From the NCBI GenBank assembly GCA_000497125.2, contig CM035323.1, positions 318,001 to 382,000 of the forward strand: a stretch of DNA of 64,000 nucleotides, written 5' to 3'. Positions 1-11,091 of this stretch are shown in pieces (the stretch's first letter is position 1; every line of letters starts with the position of its first letter). The DNA comes from Spironucleus salmonicida. Its lineage: Eukaryota > Fornicata > Diplomonadida > Hexamitidae. The position numbers were made by a program, and so were the translations under genes. The notes under the pieces were generated by a model that saw only the letters and a list, made by a program, of their open reading frames with translations, was not told the origin of the DNA and searched no databases.

Positions 1-509
1 ACGATCTATTAGAGGAAATTTTTACTTGCAATAGTATAGTATATAAAATTTAAGATGATGTTATTTAGTTAGTTAATCTTAATCCGTAAATTGGTAAACT
101 TATAAACATTAATTCCAATATTATTCATTCGTTTTCTAAAAGCGAAAAAATATATTTAAATTTACTGAAAAATTCTAAATTCAACAGTTTACCTCAAAAA
201 GACGTATAATTTTTATTATTTTTATCTATTAGAGAATAGTTTATAGAAATTAAGAAACTTTTATTAAAAACACCAAATTTTTTAAACAAATCAAAGTTTA
301 CATATCGCTTTTACTATACTGGCACATTTTAAAACATTGACCAATAAGTATATTTTGGACTAAACGAGCAATTTATAATTTCTTACGATATAAGTAGCGC
401 TAATCTATTAACATTGTTTAGTACCTTGAAAGCAGTTGCTCTTACTATTGAATGTTATGTGGATAGAAAAATAACTGTAGAATTTGTGAAAATGTGTTTT
501 TTCAAGTGA
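1..509 (+). CDS. Partial ORF, unknown protein (5' end outside window)
   Basis: Frame 3 is open from the window edge to TGA at 507-509, giving 168 residues with nine TAA/TAG codons read as Gln. The translation is mixed hydrophobic and charged, and the last 60 residues have normal protein composition (for example YFGLNEQFIISYDI and TIECYVDRKITVEFV). No family was recognised. A competing open frame exists on the minus strand across about 220-830, so the strand is not certain. Inference: the 3' end of a real AT-rich gene. Confidence 0.4.
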
Positions 510-874
510 GTTGCTTTACATAGATTTAGTATATAAAAACTTAAAAGTATGTTTGTTGATACTATAGTATGATTTTTAACTTACTGCTGATAACTATTTT
601 TCATTTGTCTTAATAAACAATTAATACCGATAACTCTACTGCGTTACTTATATTAGTACCTTCCTTTTAAGTAATATTCTTTAACCAATATTTATTATTT
701 CTAATACACTCTTTCATAGTACAAAAATCTATTTATAAGTCTTTCGCTACTAGTTACACCAATAGAAACAAACAAATATTACGCACTATACGGCGCACTC
801 AATGCCACATTCTAATATTTTTATATTATATATCATATTATATTAATATTACATAATCGTTCCGCGTAATTTAA
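510..874. other. AT-rich intergenic stretch upstream of the MORN gene
   Basis: No supported gene on the plus strand. The last 60 bases hold AT-only runs (TTATATTATATATCATATTA type) just before the MORN start codon, like those seen before most genes here. An uninterrupted minus-strand frame without a convincing start crosses it. Confidence 0.4.
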
Positions 875-2547
875 ATGCACCCATTGCAAACCCATTTACA
901 CCTATTTTCGGACCCGTACGCGTACTCAGGCCCCTACAAAGGCTAGTTTCCACATGGCTATGGTACACATCAGTAAAATGATGAAATCTACACAGGGGCT
1001 CTTTAACAGGGTCTGCGGCACGGATACGGGCAGCTAGCAGCGCCAGCATATACGTACTAGGGAGCGTTTCGCGCTAACGCACCTATCGGCGAAGGGAAGC
1101 TGCTGACAGCAGATGCGGAAATTCGCGCAAATTTCGACCGTGACTTCACGGCAGCAGATGCTGTGCTACGTTTCCGGAGCGGCGAAAATTTCATCGGTGA
1201 TACAACAGGCGGCCGCGTCGGCAAATCAGGGAAATACCAGGGTTTCGGCGAGTTCTATGACGGCGACTTCGCGTGCGGCCAGTTTTGCGGTCGTGGAACG
1301 CTAATCTGCGACCAGTTCTCGTACGAGGGGGATTTTCTTAACGGTCTGCGGCATGGGAGTGGAAAGTTGAATTGTAATTCCAAAAATTTGACGTACGTCG
1401 GGAGCTTCAGAAACGACTAAAAGTGCGGTTTTGGGGTTGAGAAATGCCCAGAATTCGAGTTTCGTGGCGAGTTTCGCAGTGGCCAGATGCTTTCTGGGAC
1501 AGTTATGTACCAGGATGGCAGCACGTATGAAGGTGCATTTTTGGACGGTTTGCGCTGTGGGCCGGGCGTGATCCGAACGAGCTAAAATGTCCGTCTTGAG
1601 GGTGAGTTCTAAAAGGACGAAATCATTTCTGGGGAGGTAACTTGTGCACAGTATTCTTATCGGGGCGCATTGCGCGATTTCTAGATGAATGGTCAGGGTG
1701 TGTATAAGCGAAATAGTGAAATCTTCACTGGGAGCTTTAAAAATGATGAAATTGTATCAGGAACATACCGAAACACTAAGGAAAACACGTTCTATACCGG
1801 TTAATTTCGCAATTTTCGCTTTAGCGGCAAGGGCGTTCTCCAGACGTTAAAGGGGACACTCACTGGCACATTTTCAGATAACAAAGCCCAGGGATTCTGC
1901 AAATTTAGCTCGTAGGACCAGAAAATTAGGTTCTAGGGGCATTATAGGGGCGGAAAGCGCAACGGTGAGGGCTTTCTGGAACAGCCAGGCTACAGCTACA
2001 CGGGACAGTGGAAAGATGATTTCTAGAATGGTTACGGTGTGGAAACTAAGACTGGAGGGAACGTATTCCAGGGCCAATTCGAGCATGGAGACCGCGTATA
2101 TGGTGTCGGAAAGAAAGAGGTTATTGACATCAGTCCAGATCGTATTTTCAGTCAGGAATCGAGGCCGCAGAAGGCAAGTTTTCGCAAAATGAGCTCTTCA
2201 CGAGACGTTTCGAATTTATCAGTAAATACGAATTGCAATTCAATTTTTCACTCCGTAAATAATTTGTCCCAATGCTCACGTTTTCGCTCTAAAGTTCAGC
2301 CCAGCAACCTGGCGCTGATGCCGCAGTAGAGTGTCTGCCCGGGCATTTCGGAGGTGAAATAAACGGCAAAGCGGTGGCGTCGGCAGTGATATTTTCCTCA
2401 CTCAAAAGCGGCCTCCCAGTCTACTGTCCCTTCGCAAATTGCGTCCTTGAAGAGCGTGCGAATTCGCAAAAACGCCTTTCCGATAATATGTTAGTCGACT
2501 AAAACATAGCAAGTTTAACTGTAGAAAAAAGAATGGAAAGGAATTGA
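875..2547 (+). CDS. MORN-repeat protein, apparently frameshifted
   Basis: ATG at 875 opens a frame with six or more in-frame TAA/TAG (Gln) codons and about 15 MORN units, such as YTGALQQGLRHGYGQL, YEGDFLNGLRHGSGKL and YTGQWKDDFQNGYGVE. MORN proteins are membrane- or cytoskeleton-associated scaffolds, common in flagellates. The frame runs to TGA 2387-2389, but after about 2150 it loses protein character while the -1 frame becomes convincing (GKFSQNELFTRRFEF, then SGLPVYCPFANCVLEE) and ends at TGA 2545-2547. I therefore extend the gene to 2547 with one frameshift near 2130-2165, from an indel error or real. The start is favoured by the upstream AT-only element and because the first MORN unit begins soon after it. 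Confidence 0.8.
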
Positions 2548-3019
2548 AAGTGGAGTGAAAAGTGATGTTATTATATTCTCTATAGAAGAAAACGGTGTGG
2601 AAAACTGAAAGGAAATTGCTGGAGTAACTGACGAAATACTGAGCTTTACACCATGTGCAAGATCTAGAAACTGCTATAGTTAAGGGAATTAAGCGAAGTG
2701 TATGTCGATAATGTTAGATTTAAGGACTAGTTGGTCGGTTTCGATGCCATTTGACTTGATAAAAGTAGATAATTGACCAAAAGCAGACGCCCTGATCAAT
2801 ATTTTCGGTGCAGTAGTAATAAAAATCTTTAAAGTCTTCTGGGAAGCCGATGAAGGTGGACGCTACGATTTTGCAGATTTTAGCATTTTAGAAAAATAAA
2901 AATTCTATTAACTATATAATAAACTGTGATAAAATAAAGGTATAAATACATATTTAAATAATAATATGATATTATATATAATATTTTTGTTTTTAAATCC
3001 ATTCCCTAATACTTAAGAA
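2548..3019. pseudogene. Possible decayed ORF between MORN and AspRS genes
   Basis: Frame 2 across about 2555-2929 gives protein-like runs (ENKEIAGVTDEILSF style near 2610, and FGAVVIKIFKVFWEADEGG near 2810-2870) broken by two in-frame TGA codons. No start or family was recognised. It could be a relic, a TGA-interrupted gene or chance. The last 80 bases are AT-only and precede the AspRS start. Confidence 0.25.
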
Positions 3020-4576
3020 ATGTCTGAAGAAGGACCATCCAAGTCAGCATTGAAAAAAGCATAGAAAGACGCTGAGAAGGCAGCAAGAAAGGCAGAAAAT
3101 GCGGTAAAATAAGCAGCACAGGTCTACTAGGCACCAGTTTTAACTATTGATCAGCTCCAAACTTCCACATTTGGTGATCTTCCTCTGCACCAATCCAACT
3201 ACCAACTGGACAAACTTTCGCCATTCCCATCTGAAGCTACTGCTGAGCCCATCTCTTTTCGTGCATATCTTTAAAACTCGCGTGGTACTGGTAAAACATT
3301 TTTTGCGGTGTTGCGTTAACAGTCATAAACCATTTAAGCCGTTGTATTTGAAGATAAAGATCTTATAAAATATGCTAGCTCTCTATCTAAAGAGTCATAT
3401 GTCCATGTTACTGGAGTTATAAAATAAGTAGAGCAGCCTATCACATCTTGTACTATTCAGAATTTAGAGGTATAGATTACTAAGATATTTGCTTTGAGTA
3501 GAGCACAGGTACTTCCTTTGCAAATTGAGGACGCTTAGAGACCTGACAGTTAATTAAATGAGAATCCAGCTCTTGTTCGTGTTGGTCGTGATACATTATT
3601 TGACAACAGAGTTATCGATTTAAGGACTACAACGAACAATTCTATATTTAAAATTAGAGCTAAAATATAGTAAGAGTTCACTAAGTTCATGGTAAGCCGC
3701 GATTTTTTGCAGATCACTACACCAAAAATCATTCCTGGAGCCAGCGAAGGTGGCGCTAGTGTGTTCAATGTATCATACTTTAAAAATGAAGCCTGCTTAG
3801 CATAGAGCCCTCAGTTGTACAAACAAATGGCTATAAGTGGTGGCTTTTAAAAGGTGTTTGAGGTAGGTCCAGTGTTTAGGGCCGAAAGTTCTCATACCCA
3901 TCGTCATTTGTGTGAATTTACTGGATTGGATCTTGAAATGGAAATTTAAGATAACTATAGAGAAGTTTTAGTCTTTTTAGATAGTTTGATGAAGAGCATC
4001 TTCAAGAATGTACTTCATGATTGTGAAAGTGAAATTGAAACAGTTAGAAAGTAATTTGATATGTAAATGCCTGAAAAACTCGTTTGGACAGAAACTCCAG
4101 TCATTATTGACTTCAGAGAAGGTGTAAAAATGCTTAGAGAATCTGGATTTGAATAAGGCGATTTAGATGACTTAAGTACCGAGACCGAGCGTTAGTTAGG
4201 CAAACTTGTAAGAGAAAAATATGGAACCGACTTCTATATCTTAGACAAGTTCCCGATGAGTATCAGACCATTCTATACCATGCCAGATAGCTAGGATGAA
4301 AATTATAGTAACAGCTATGACATGTTCATTAGAGGCTAAGAAATTTGCTCAGGAGCTCAGAGAATTCATAATGCTGAATTCTTGCTTGAGCAGTTAAGCA
4401 AAAAGCAGATTCCTATTGAGCCCTTAGCCAGCTATATTAACGCTTTCAAGTACGGCTGCCCTCCTCATGGTGGCGCCGGCCTAGGCCTTGAAAGAATTAT
4501 TATGTTGATGCTGGGCATCCAAGATTGCAGATAGTGCTGCCTCTTCCCAAGAACCCCAGAAAGGCTCACCCCCTGA
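3020..4576 (+). CDS. Aspartyl-tRNA synthetase, cytosolic eukaryotic type
   Basis: Predicted to charge tRNA-Asp with aspartate in the cytosol. 518 residues from ATG 3020 to TGA 4574-4576, with about 27 TAA/TAG codons read as Gln. A Lys-rich N-terminal extension ([18 protein letters not shown]) precedes the OB-fold anticodon-binding domain (about 80-180). Class II motifs are visible: motif 2 region [20 protein letters not shown] and motif 3 [16 protein letters not shown] near the C-terminus. Length and the archaeal/eukaryotic-type core match cytosolic AspRS. The stop lies in CCC TGA AGTGA. This gene is one of the best proofs of the altered code, since a conserved housekeeping enzyme would be broken under the standard code. 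Confidence 0.97.
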
Positions 4577-4828
4577 AGTGATAATTTTCACTGTATTTTA
4601 TCTGCCGTTGTAGCCAGAATTCTGCAATGCAAACCGCGTGAATTTGCATCCACTAGCTCATCTCGCGGGCCCTGACCTTAGAAAATTTTGGCGCATTCAG
4701 GACAGTGCTGCTGGCTTCGCACCCATTCCGCCAAATTTTTGTCCGGAAAAACTCCGGGAAATACCGCCCCGTCGAGCCGGCCGTTTCTGAAATTTGAAAA
4801 CTGCCAGTAGCGCAAATCCATCAAAACG

Positions 4829-6334
4829 TCACTCCCAGCTGCTCACGAAATAGGTGTGCAAAACGTCGTGCACGCTGTCGCCCATTTCGGCATACACAGC
4901 CTGCACGCCCTCGTTCTCGCAGCAGCTCTTCCACGCCTGCTAGCTGTCCTTCAGCTCCAACCCCTCCTTTCGCTTCTCGACCAGCTCCTTTTTCAGCTGC
5001 TTTGGCTGGCCGCCCCCGCCAATGCAGCCTCCTGGGCACACCATGACCTCCACGGCGTCGCACGGGACCTCCTGCGCGAGCCCCACGACCTTGTGCGCAG
5101 CGAGGCCGCCCTGCGCCACAAGCACTCTGTAGGTCTGGTCGGCAGTGAAGGAAATGAGGCTAATTCGGCTTTTAGAGGGAATATCCTCAAAAACGACCTC
5201 TGAGGTGATTTCTGAGGGCGCGGTGTTCGTCGTGTGGAAAATGTACCTCGCGACAGCCTCTGTGACGCCTGCAGACTTCCCGTAAATGTACGCAGAGCCG
5301 GAAAATCGGTTGTACGGGGCCGAATACTGCGCGGATTCGTCATTTTCGAGCTCGGCCTCCCGCGCGACGCTGAACTTTTGGCCCTTGAAAAGCGTCATCA
5401 TTTCGCGCGTAGTGAGCGACAAATCGCAGTCCTGGACGCCGTCGGTCGCCAGCTGCGGCCTCGCCGCCTCGAATTTCTTCGCTGTGCAGGGCATGAAACC
5501 GGCCACGAACAGCTCTCCGGGCCGCTTCCCGAGCGACTTCGCAAACTGCTTCTTGATGACGCTGCAGATCATCCCATGAGGGCTCCTGGCGGTCGAAAGG
5601 CGCGGAATCAGCTCCGGGTACTGCCGCTCCACGAGGTTCACCCAGGCCGGGCAGCAGCTCGTGAAACAGGGCCCGGTGCCGGCTGCCTTGTGCTTCAGGA
5701 TCTCCTGCGCGTCCTCGCGAGTGGTCATGTCCGCTCCGAACATGTTGTCGAAGACGTAGTCGAAACCGAGGTTTTTGAGCGCCTGGACCATCTGCCGTTC
5801 GGCCGAGGAGCCCACGGGCATCCCCATTCCTTCAGCGATTCCTACGCGTGTGGAAGGGGCGATAACGGCGATTTTGACAATTTCCGCGCACTGGAGCTTC
5901 TCGGACAGCTCCTGGACGTTGTCGCGCGGCTGCAGGGCACCTGTGGGGCAGATTTGCACGCACGCGCCGCAGCCCACGCAATCAGTGCATTCGAGTGTAA
6001 AGCGTGTTTCATCCTTCAGGACGTCGCCCCTGGAGTTGACGAAGGGATACACCTTCACAGACGATTTTTGGAAGATGTTGAAATTTTGGTGATCTGAGCA
6101 GGTTTTCGCGCACATTTAGCAGCCCACACACTTAGCGTAGTTGAGCTGTATGGCGGTGTTCTGGTCAAGCGGCTTGTCAGCAGTATCGATTGAGCTCTGT
6201 GGTGTGAGCACGTAGGAGGAAATTTAGTCGGCATGCTGTACATGCTTTAATTCTGGTTCTGGGATCTTTTCGGGTTCGGGTTCTGGGAAGTTGATGAGTT
6301 GGCCCTGTACTACCTGCCAGCGGAGGTTTTTCAT
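4829..6334 (-). CDS. [FeFe]-hydrogenase with N-terminal ferredoxin-like domain
   Basis: Reduces protons to H2 with electrons from ferredoxin, a hallmark of anaerobic protists. 501 residues. An N-terminal segment with Pro/Glu repeats (PEPEPEKIPEPE) is followed by two [4Fe-4S] motifs: CVGCQMCAKTC near residues 69-79 and CTDCVGCGACVQICPTG. The H-cluster domain has all three signatures: TSCCPAW (about 225-232), MPCTAKKFE (about 282) and VMVCPGGCIGGGGQP (about 433). Two TAA/TAG codons fall inside conserved regions, one in CVGCQMC, so Gln decoding is needed. The start is the first ATG downstream of an AT-only TATTATATT element on the minus strand. The 3' end faces AspRS, 252 bp away. The gene is far GC-richer than its flanks, which fits high expression. 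Confidence 0.96.
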
Positions 6335-6516
6335 TTTTGCGGAAATGAAGTAAATATTATTATATTCTGATATAATTTTTGCTATTTCTGCAAAAACAAT
6401 GTCAGTGCAAGTTACTGTGATTATTTGGGTTTGGTGAGAGGTTAAAATGATAGACTTAACTAAATAAATAGTAGAAAATGCATTAATTTACGTTTACATA
6501 ATTGTAATTTAATCTA

Positions 6517-7161
6517 TCACTTAGTTTCAAGTAAAATTGGATCTCCATTACACTCTTCTATAATGCCTTCTTCATCTTAGTTTTATTTTCTGTTTCTCCA
6601 GATAATATAAATTATTAGCAGTATAAGAAGCAATAAGAATAACAACGACCCTATCACAATTCCAGTGATTTCCCCACCTGATATGATAGAGTTTGCCTCA
6701 TCCTTTTGTCCAGGAACGAATGGATCGTTTGGATCCTGATTAAGATCAGGAAGGTTAGTACTTAACGTACAAAGTGATCCAATCTGCGTATAATTTGCAT
6801 CACAAATTAAACATTTTTAATCAGTATCTTTTATATATCCTTTAAGACATGTACCACAGTCATTGCTTAAATTATCACAAGTTTCACAATTTAAGCCACC
6901 ACCACAATTACAAGGAGTGGTAATATTTAATTAGCATGCCGTTGCGGCACCGTCTTTGCAATGAAAACCTTTTTCTAATGCAGAATCGCATTAATTAGTA
7001 CACGTACCATTAGTATTTAATATTTTTCCAACAGGACAACTGACACAGAAAGTCGCAGACGCACATACTGTGCATCCATCCTAACATGGGGTACACATCT
7101 TTTTACCAGTATCACAGTATTGTCCTTCCTTACAGTGCGAGTTGACTCGGCACTCTGTCAT
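6517..7161 (-). CDS. Cysteine-rich membrane protein (CRMP-1)
   Basis: 214 residues beginning MTECRVNSHC. The ectodomain has dense CxxC-type pairs (CTPCQDGCTVCASATFC, CNCGGGLNCETC), then a Pro/Asp linker, a Gly-rich entry (ISGGEITGIVIG), a Leu/Ile transmembrane helix of about 22 residues and a short basic tail WRNRKQ. Architecture matches diplomonad CRMP/VSP-like surface proteins, but no N-terminal signal peptide is visible. The 21.3-kb gene is a clear paralogue with the same order of elements. The stop is AAG TGA T, with an AGTGA overlap. Function is inferred from architecture only. Confidence 0.88.
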
Positions 7162-7608
7162 TATATAAAATATAATCGTAACTGTATTAATGTAAACCAA
7201 ATTTATGCACAGAATTAGTTTTATTAGTTTTTCTATTTTACATAATAATATTTAGTGCTGAAATAAAGTGAATAAAAGTTATAGTTGATTGATTTAAAAT
7301 TTTGCTTAGTTTATGTGGTTCATCTTATTATAGATATTAATTATTATTTGATTTTCCAAATTTAGTTTAAGATATTATCCATTTTAATTGATAATTATTA
7401 TAAAATATAAGTTAGTTTATAAATAATTTAGTTTAATATTAATTTCATAATAAAATTGATTACTATTCAATTATTACCACAAATTAATTTATTTCTTGAA
7501 CGAATTAAGTAGCTGTTATTATCAAGAGAGATTAATTTTTGATTATATATACAAGTTAAAAGTAACCTTATAATATAAAATTAAGATAAATATAGTCAGT
7601 AAGATGAT
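7162..7608. other. AT-rich divergent intergenic region
   Basis: About 86% AT, between divergent CRMP-1 and the 7.6-kb ORF. AT-only promoter-like runs sit at both ends (ATTATATTTTATATA before CRMP-1 on its strand; TATAATATAAAATTAAG before 7609). No gene seen. Confidence 0.5.
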
Positions 7609-8091
7609 ATGGCAGAATTGTAGTTGATAAATATTTTTTAATTATTACGCATTTGCTAATAAAAATTGTGTTATTTTCTGAATATTTATTAAATAATATT
7701 GATTGATAATTATATTGGTTTTCCAATAGAAATTAATCTTACTTCAACTCTAAAAGCAAAGTTATCATATTAAAAATTATTAATAGAAAACACAACACCA
7801 CATTATATAATAAGAGACTAGTAATTATACGGTTATATGAACACTTATATTTATTGTTAGTATTATGCTTTTGCTGAACATGATGGCTTATTTACTGGTA
7901 ATTTCATTTGGTACTTAAATTTTATCATAATCCGTATAAAAAAATATACTATTAATTAAAAGTTAGAATCTATAAAGATAAAATATACGTTAGATAACTA
8001 TTTATACAATTAAATATTGTTTGTCTAAAACTGTATATATTATCACACAACATACTATTTAAAGATGAGTGATACTATATAATATTATTGA
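7609..8091 (+). CDS. Unknown AT-rich gene, 160 residues
   Basis: ATG 7609 to TGA 8089-8091 with numerous TAA/TAG codons. The translation has normal composition with Trp, Gly and charged residues in the middle (LTSTLKAKLSYQKLL, AFAEHDGLFTGNFIWYLNF). An AT-only element lies 20-40 bp upstream. The same frame stays open after the TGA into the next ORF, so the two could be one gene with an internal TGA. No family recognised. Confidence 0.45.
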
Positions 8092-8124
8092 AAATTAAGT
8101 ATTTAACAAGTTACATCAAAATAG

Positions 8125-8583
8125 ATGAATCTTTAGTGTAAATAAGTAATAAGAACTAACAATTTCAATATATAATTTTCTTCTCGTCATTTTGGATGTT
8201 GTATTTAAGTATCGATAATAATATACATTACAATCTAAGAAAATGATAGTTATTATAGGTTCGTAGATAAACCTTTGAAAATGCTTATGATGCTAGCTCT
8301 TCCAGATCTAGTAGTATTTAATACCACATATAGCTTTGATACAACTAATTTTGACTAAGTATTTATCCTATCTGACAAATGTAACTTTCTATTTCCAGCT
8401 AACAAAGAAAAAATAAAAACATGCACCCTAGATAATATTCTACACACTGCCAAATAATTGGGATTATAAAACCTTAAATGGGTAGTGTATACAGAGGAAA
8501 ATTTATTACGCAGACAACTTATTCACTAAAGTTTTAACGATCTTTCTAGCATTTTCAGTACAAAAATTAAATAATATTAGTGA
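8125..8583 (+). CDS. Unknown AT-rich gene, up to 152 residues
   Basis: Frame 1, ending at TGA 8581-8583, with the first ATG after the preceding TGA at 8125 and a second candidate start at 8281 (MLMMLALPDLVVFN). The C-terminal 100 residues look strongly coding (FDTTNFDQVFILSDKCN, LKWVVYTEENLLRRQL). It ends 12 bp before the convergent gene at 8596, a spacing typical of the tight packing here. Function unknown. Confidence 0.45.
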
Positions 8584-8595
8584 ATTATTGTAGAA

Positions 8596-9100
8596 TCACT
8601 AACATAAATGCCTTATTTTCGCAATAATATCATCATTTGAAAATAGTATAACTGGTGCAATACTCATAACCCCCATCACTGAAGATACTTTTTCACAAAA
8701 CTATTAGATTTATTAGTATGAGTCACTTACTTTTTAAAAAATAAACTTTGGTGTGCCTGTTATCGAAATTCTTTGAAGAAATGATTCCCTTTATTCCTTT
8801 TTAAGTTCTAATTTGTAAAACTGAGAATATATTTTTGTAAAAAGTTGATCAAAAAATCTTATTGTCATATGTGGAATATTATTATTAAAGACAGTAAATA
8901 TGTAATAAATTTTTTTCTGCGATTAGTACTGTGTTTTAGATTTATTTAACATTTTAATTTAATAAAATATTATTATCTGCAATAAATTACGATATATCAA
9001 CAAAATCAATACTATCTACACTTTTAAAATGAAGTAGAAGTTCTTGATATCGTTGTGAAAGAAACGGCTCAGGATATAAAGATATTACTACCGATCTCAT
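8596..9100 (-). CDS. Unknown gene, possibly longin-like, frameshifted at an A7 run
   Basis: ATG at 9100 follows an AT-only element. The N-terminal part reads MRSVVISLYPEPFLSQRYQE and is open to a TGA at about codon 84, but after an A7 run the neighbouring frame continues convincingly (YYIFTVFNNNIPHMTIRFFD, then LELKKEQRESFLQRISITG) to TGA 8598-8596. One extra A in the run would explain the break. Total about 167 residues. The YYIFTVFNNN strand-like segment and the size recall longin-type small adaptor or coat subunits, but this is weak. It may be an assembly indel rather than a real break. Confidence 0.45.
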
Positions 9101-9307
9101 TTTTATTTTATTTATATAATATTTTAACATTATATTATTTATTATTAGAACAAGATTTTAAGTTATTCATATTGAGAAGTAATATATCTTTATATAATTT
9201 CTTATAATTAGTACTAATTCTTACAAAATATGTTTTTCAGCTCATAATATTTTAATAGTTATTATATAAAATATTTACATTTATTAACCGCTCCATTTTG
9301 ATACATC

Positions 9308-10357
9308 ATGTCATCAACAGTGACTAACCCTACTGTCTTAGATTTTTTTAAGCAATTTACTGCCTATCATATTATGCCAACATCAGCTAGAACACTTGCA
9401 ATTGACTCGGATACTACTCTTTATAAAGCCTTTCGTATAATGAATGATAATTTGGTATCCTCATCTTTTGTATGGGACAGATCTTCTGAGCTATACACAG
9501 GAGTATTAACATCGACGGATATCATGAAAGCTTGTATCACATTTTATCATGCATTCTAATCTTCTGAATCTAAAAATGATATTACTAAGTTTGGGCTGGG
9601 AGATAACCCATCATTGGCTGAAATTCTCTCGCACGTCTCGATTTCTTCTGTTAAAACTAAGTAATAATTATGTTATGCATAGACTACAACTACACTTTTA
9701 GCCTCTATTAATCAAATGATGGAGAATAACGTACATAGACTCCCAATAATTGATAATGATGGTTCAATTATAGCAACTTTAACTTATCGCTCAATTTGTA
9801 GATTTTTAGTTTCTAAATTCAGATTTGAGTCGAATATTCTTTCTAAACCTATTATTGAAACTCGGGCGGTTTCTCGCTTAATTATAACAATACCCTCCAG
9901 CTATACTGTATTAGAAGCGACTTAAGTGTTAGTTAAACATTCATTATCCGTTGTTCCTGTCCTTAATGAAAATAATGAAATTTTAGACGTTTTCTCTAAA
10001 TATGATTTCTCCAATATGGCTACAACAGCATTAAACATGCAGACGAAAATCACTGAAATTATAGCCTCTAGACCGCCGTAAATGGAGGGTTTAGTCACAG
10101 CAAGTACCTCCAGCACAGTAGGGAGTATATTGCGTATGATTGCGGATAAAAATTTACATAGAGTGATCTTAGTAGATGATGAATAACCTGGTATCCCAGT
10201 GGCCGTTGTTTCGCTCAGGCACGTATTGAAGTTCCTGTGTGTAACTGACGTTTATGCCGAAACTGAAACTAGGAGCAGAGCCGGAAGCTTGGAGCACGAA
10301 ATTCAGTTAGAAGACGACTCGAATGAACACTGGCACGTGTTTAGTGGTTAGTAGTGA
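9308..10357 (+). CDS. Four-CBS-domain protein, AMPK gamma / SNF4-like
   Basis: Likely nucleotide-sensing regulatory subunit of an AMPK/SNF1-type kinase. 349 residues in four successive CBS units: about 20-80 (ending YTGVLTSTDIMKACI), about 125-175 (NNVHRLPIIDNDGSIIATLT), about 195-245 (HSLSVVPVLNENNEI) and about 260-310 (KNLHRVILVDDEQPG). Gln codons TAA/TAG occur throughout. It starts at ATG 9308, about 60 bp after AT-only runs. The stop is TAG TAG TGA with an AGTGA overlap. Family evidence is the repeated HRhhhhD pattern and four-unit length; adenine nucleotide binding is inferred. No kinase catalytic alpha subunit was recognised nearby; the 13-kb kinase is not obviously SNF1-like. Confidence 0.82.
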
Positions 10358-10716
10358 TGTTAATTTCTCAAAGTTTATTGGCATTAATATCGATATTGCT
10401 TTGCAGTATAGATGTCAAATATGTTTTTCATTATAAATATTTCTGCCTCTTTACCAATCCCTTAAGTATAAATTACCAAAATCAAATTTGCTACCTTCCA
10501 GCACACACAATTTATAGCATTTTTAACATAAGTAACGTAAACTCATTTCAGTCACGTTAATTATCAATCATTGCAATATTCTCTCGCTAAAGCATATTAA
10601 CTTCATCAAATCTTAGATAACCTATTCCCACTTGGTTTTAAATTTATTTAACCAAAATTACTATTACTCACCCCTTTAACCATAAAATAATTTTTTTGTA
10701 TTATTATGATATTTGA
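10357..10716 (+). CDS. Possible small secreted protein, 119 residues
   Basis: ATG 10357 overlaps the last base of the SNF4-like stop codon. The frame begins with a hydrophobic leader (MLISQSLLALISILLCSIDV) resembling a signal peptide and ends at TGA 10714-10716. It contains four TAA/TAG codons. It may be chance in AT-rich DNA, because the opposite strand is also largely open. No family recognised. Confidence 0.33.
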
Positions 10717-10839
10717 GATTTACATTTGTAAAAGGTTATTCAGATAAGCATAAATATAAGTGTTTCATAAAACTTTAGCCTAAACTAGCTTTAAACTTCT
10801 AAATACTAATAATTATTAGGTAAATATACTCACTAAAAA

Positions 10840-11091
10840 TCATATTTAACTTTATAGACTGTTCTCATCTTCACTGAATATTTAGTTAATAAATTCTTAA
10901 AATTCTTCCTTATAATCTTTTTGACTCCAGTCAGATAGGTCTAATTATACTGAATCCGATGCAAAACTATGATATATATTTTTTAATGGAGATAATGAAA
11001 TATTAGTAATTGGAGTAGCAAAAGCCTTTGATTTAGGTAATATTTAGGAATAGTTTTGTTTTTTCTATGTTTTTTTCTCAATCTTTTTCAT
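10840..11091 (-). CDS. Small basic-to-acidic protein, 83 residues, unknown
   Basis: ATG 11091 to TGA 10842-10840. The N-terminus is Lys-rich (MKKIEKKTQKKQNYSQ) and the C-terminus acidic (DWSQKDYKEEFQEFINQIF, then SEDEN). The frame is also open upstream without an ATG and lies in phase with the larger interrupted frame starting at 12222. It could be the 3' end of that frame or an independent gene. Confidence 0.4.

Noticed and set aside
5234-6097. Plus-strand ORF opposite the hydrogenase
   Set aside because: Antisense shadow; the minus strand has all hydrogenase motifs.
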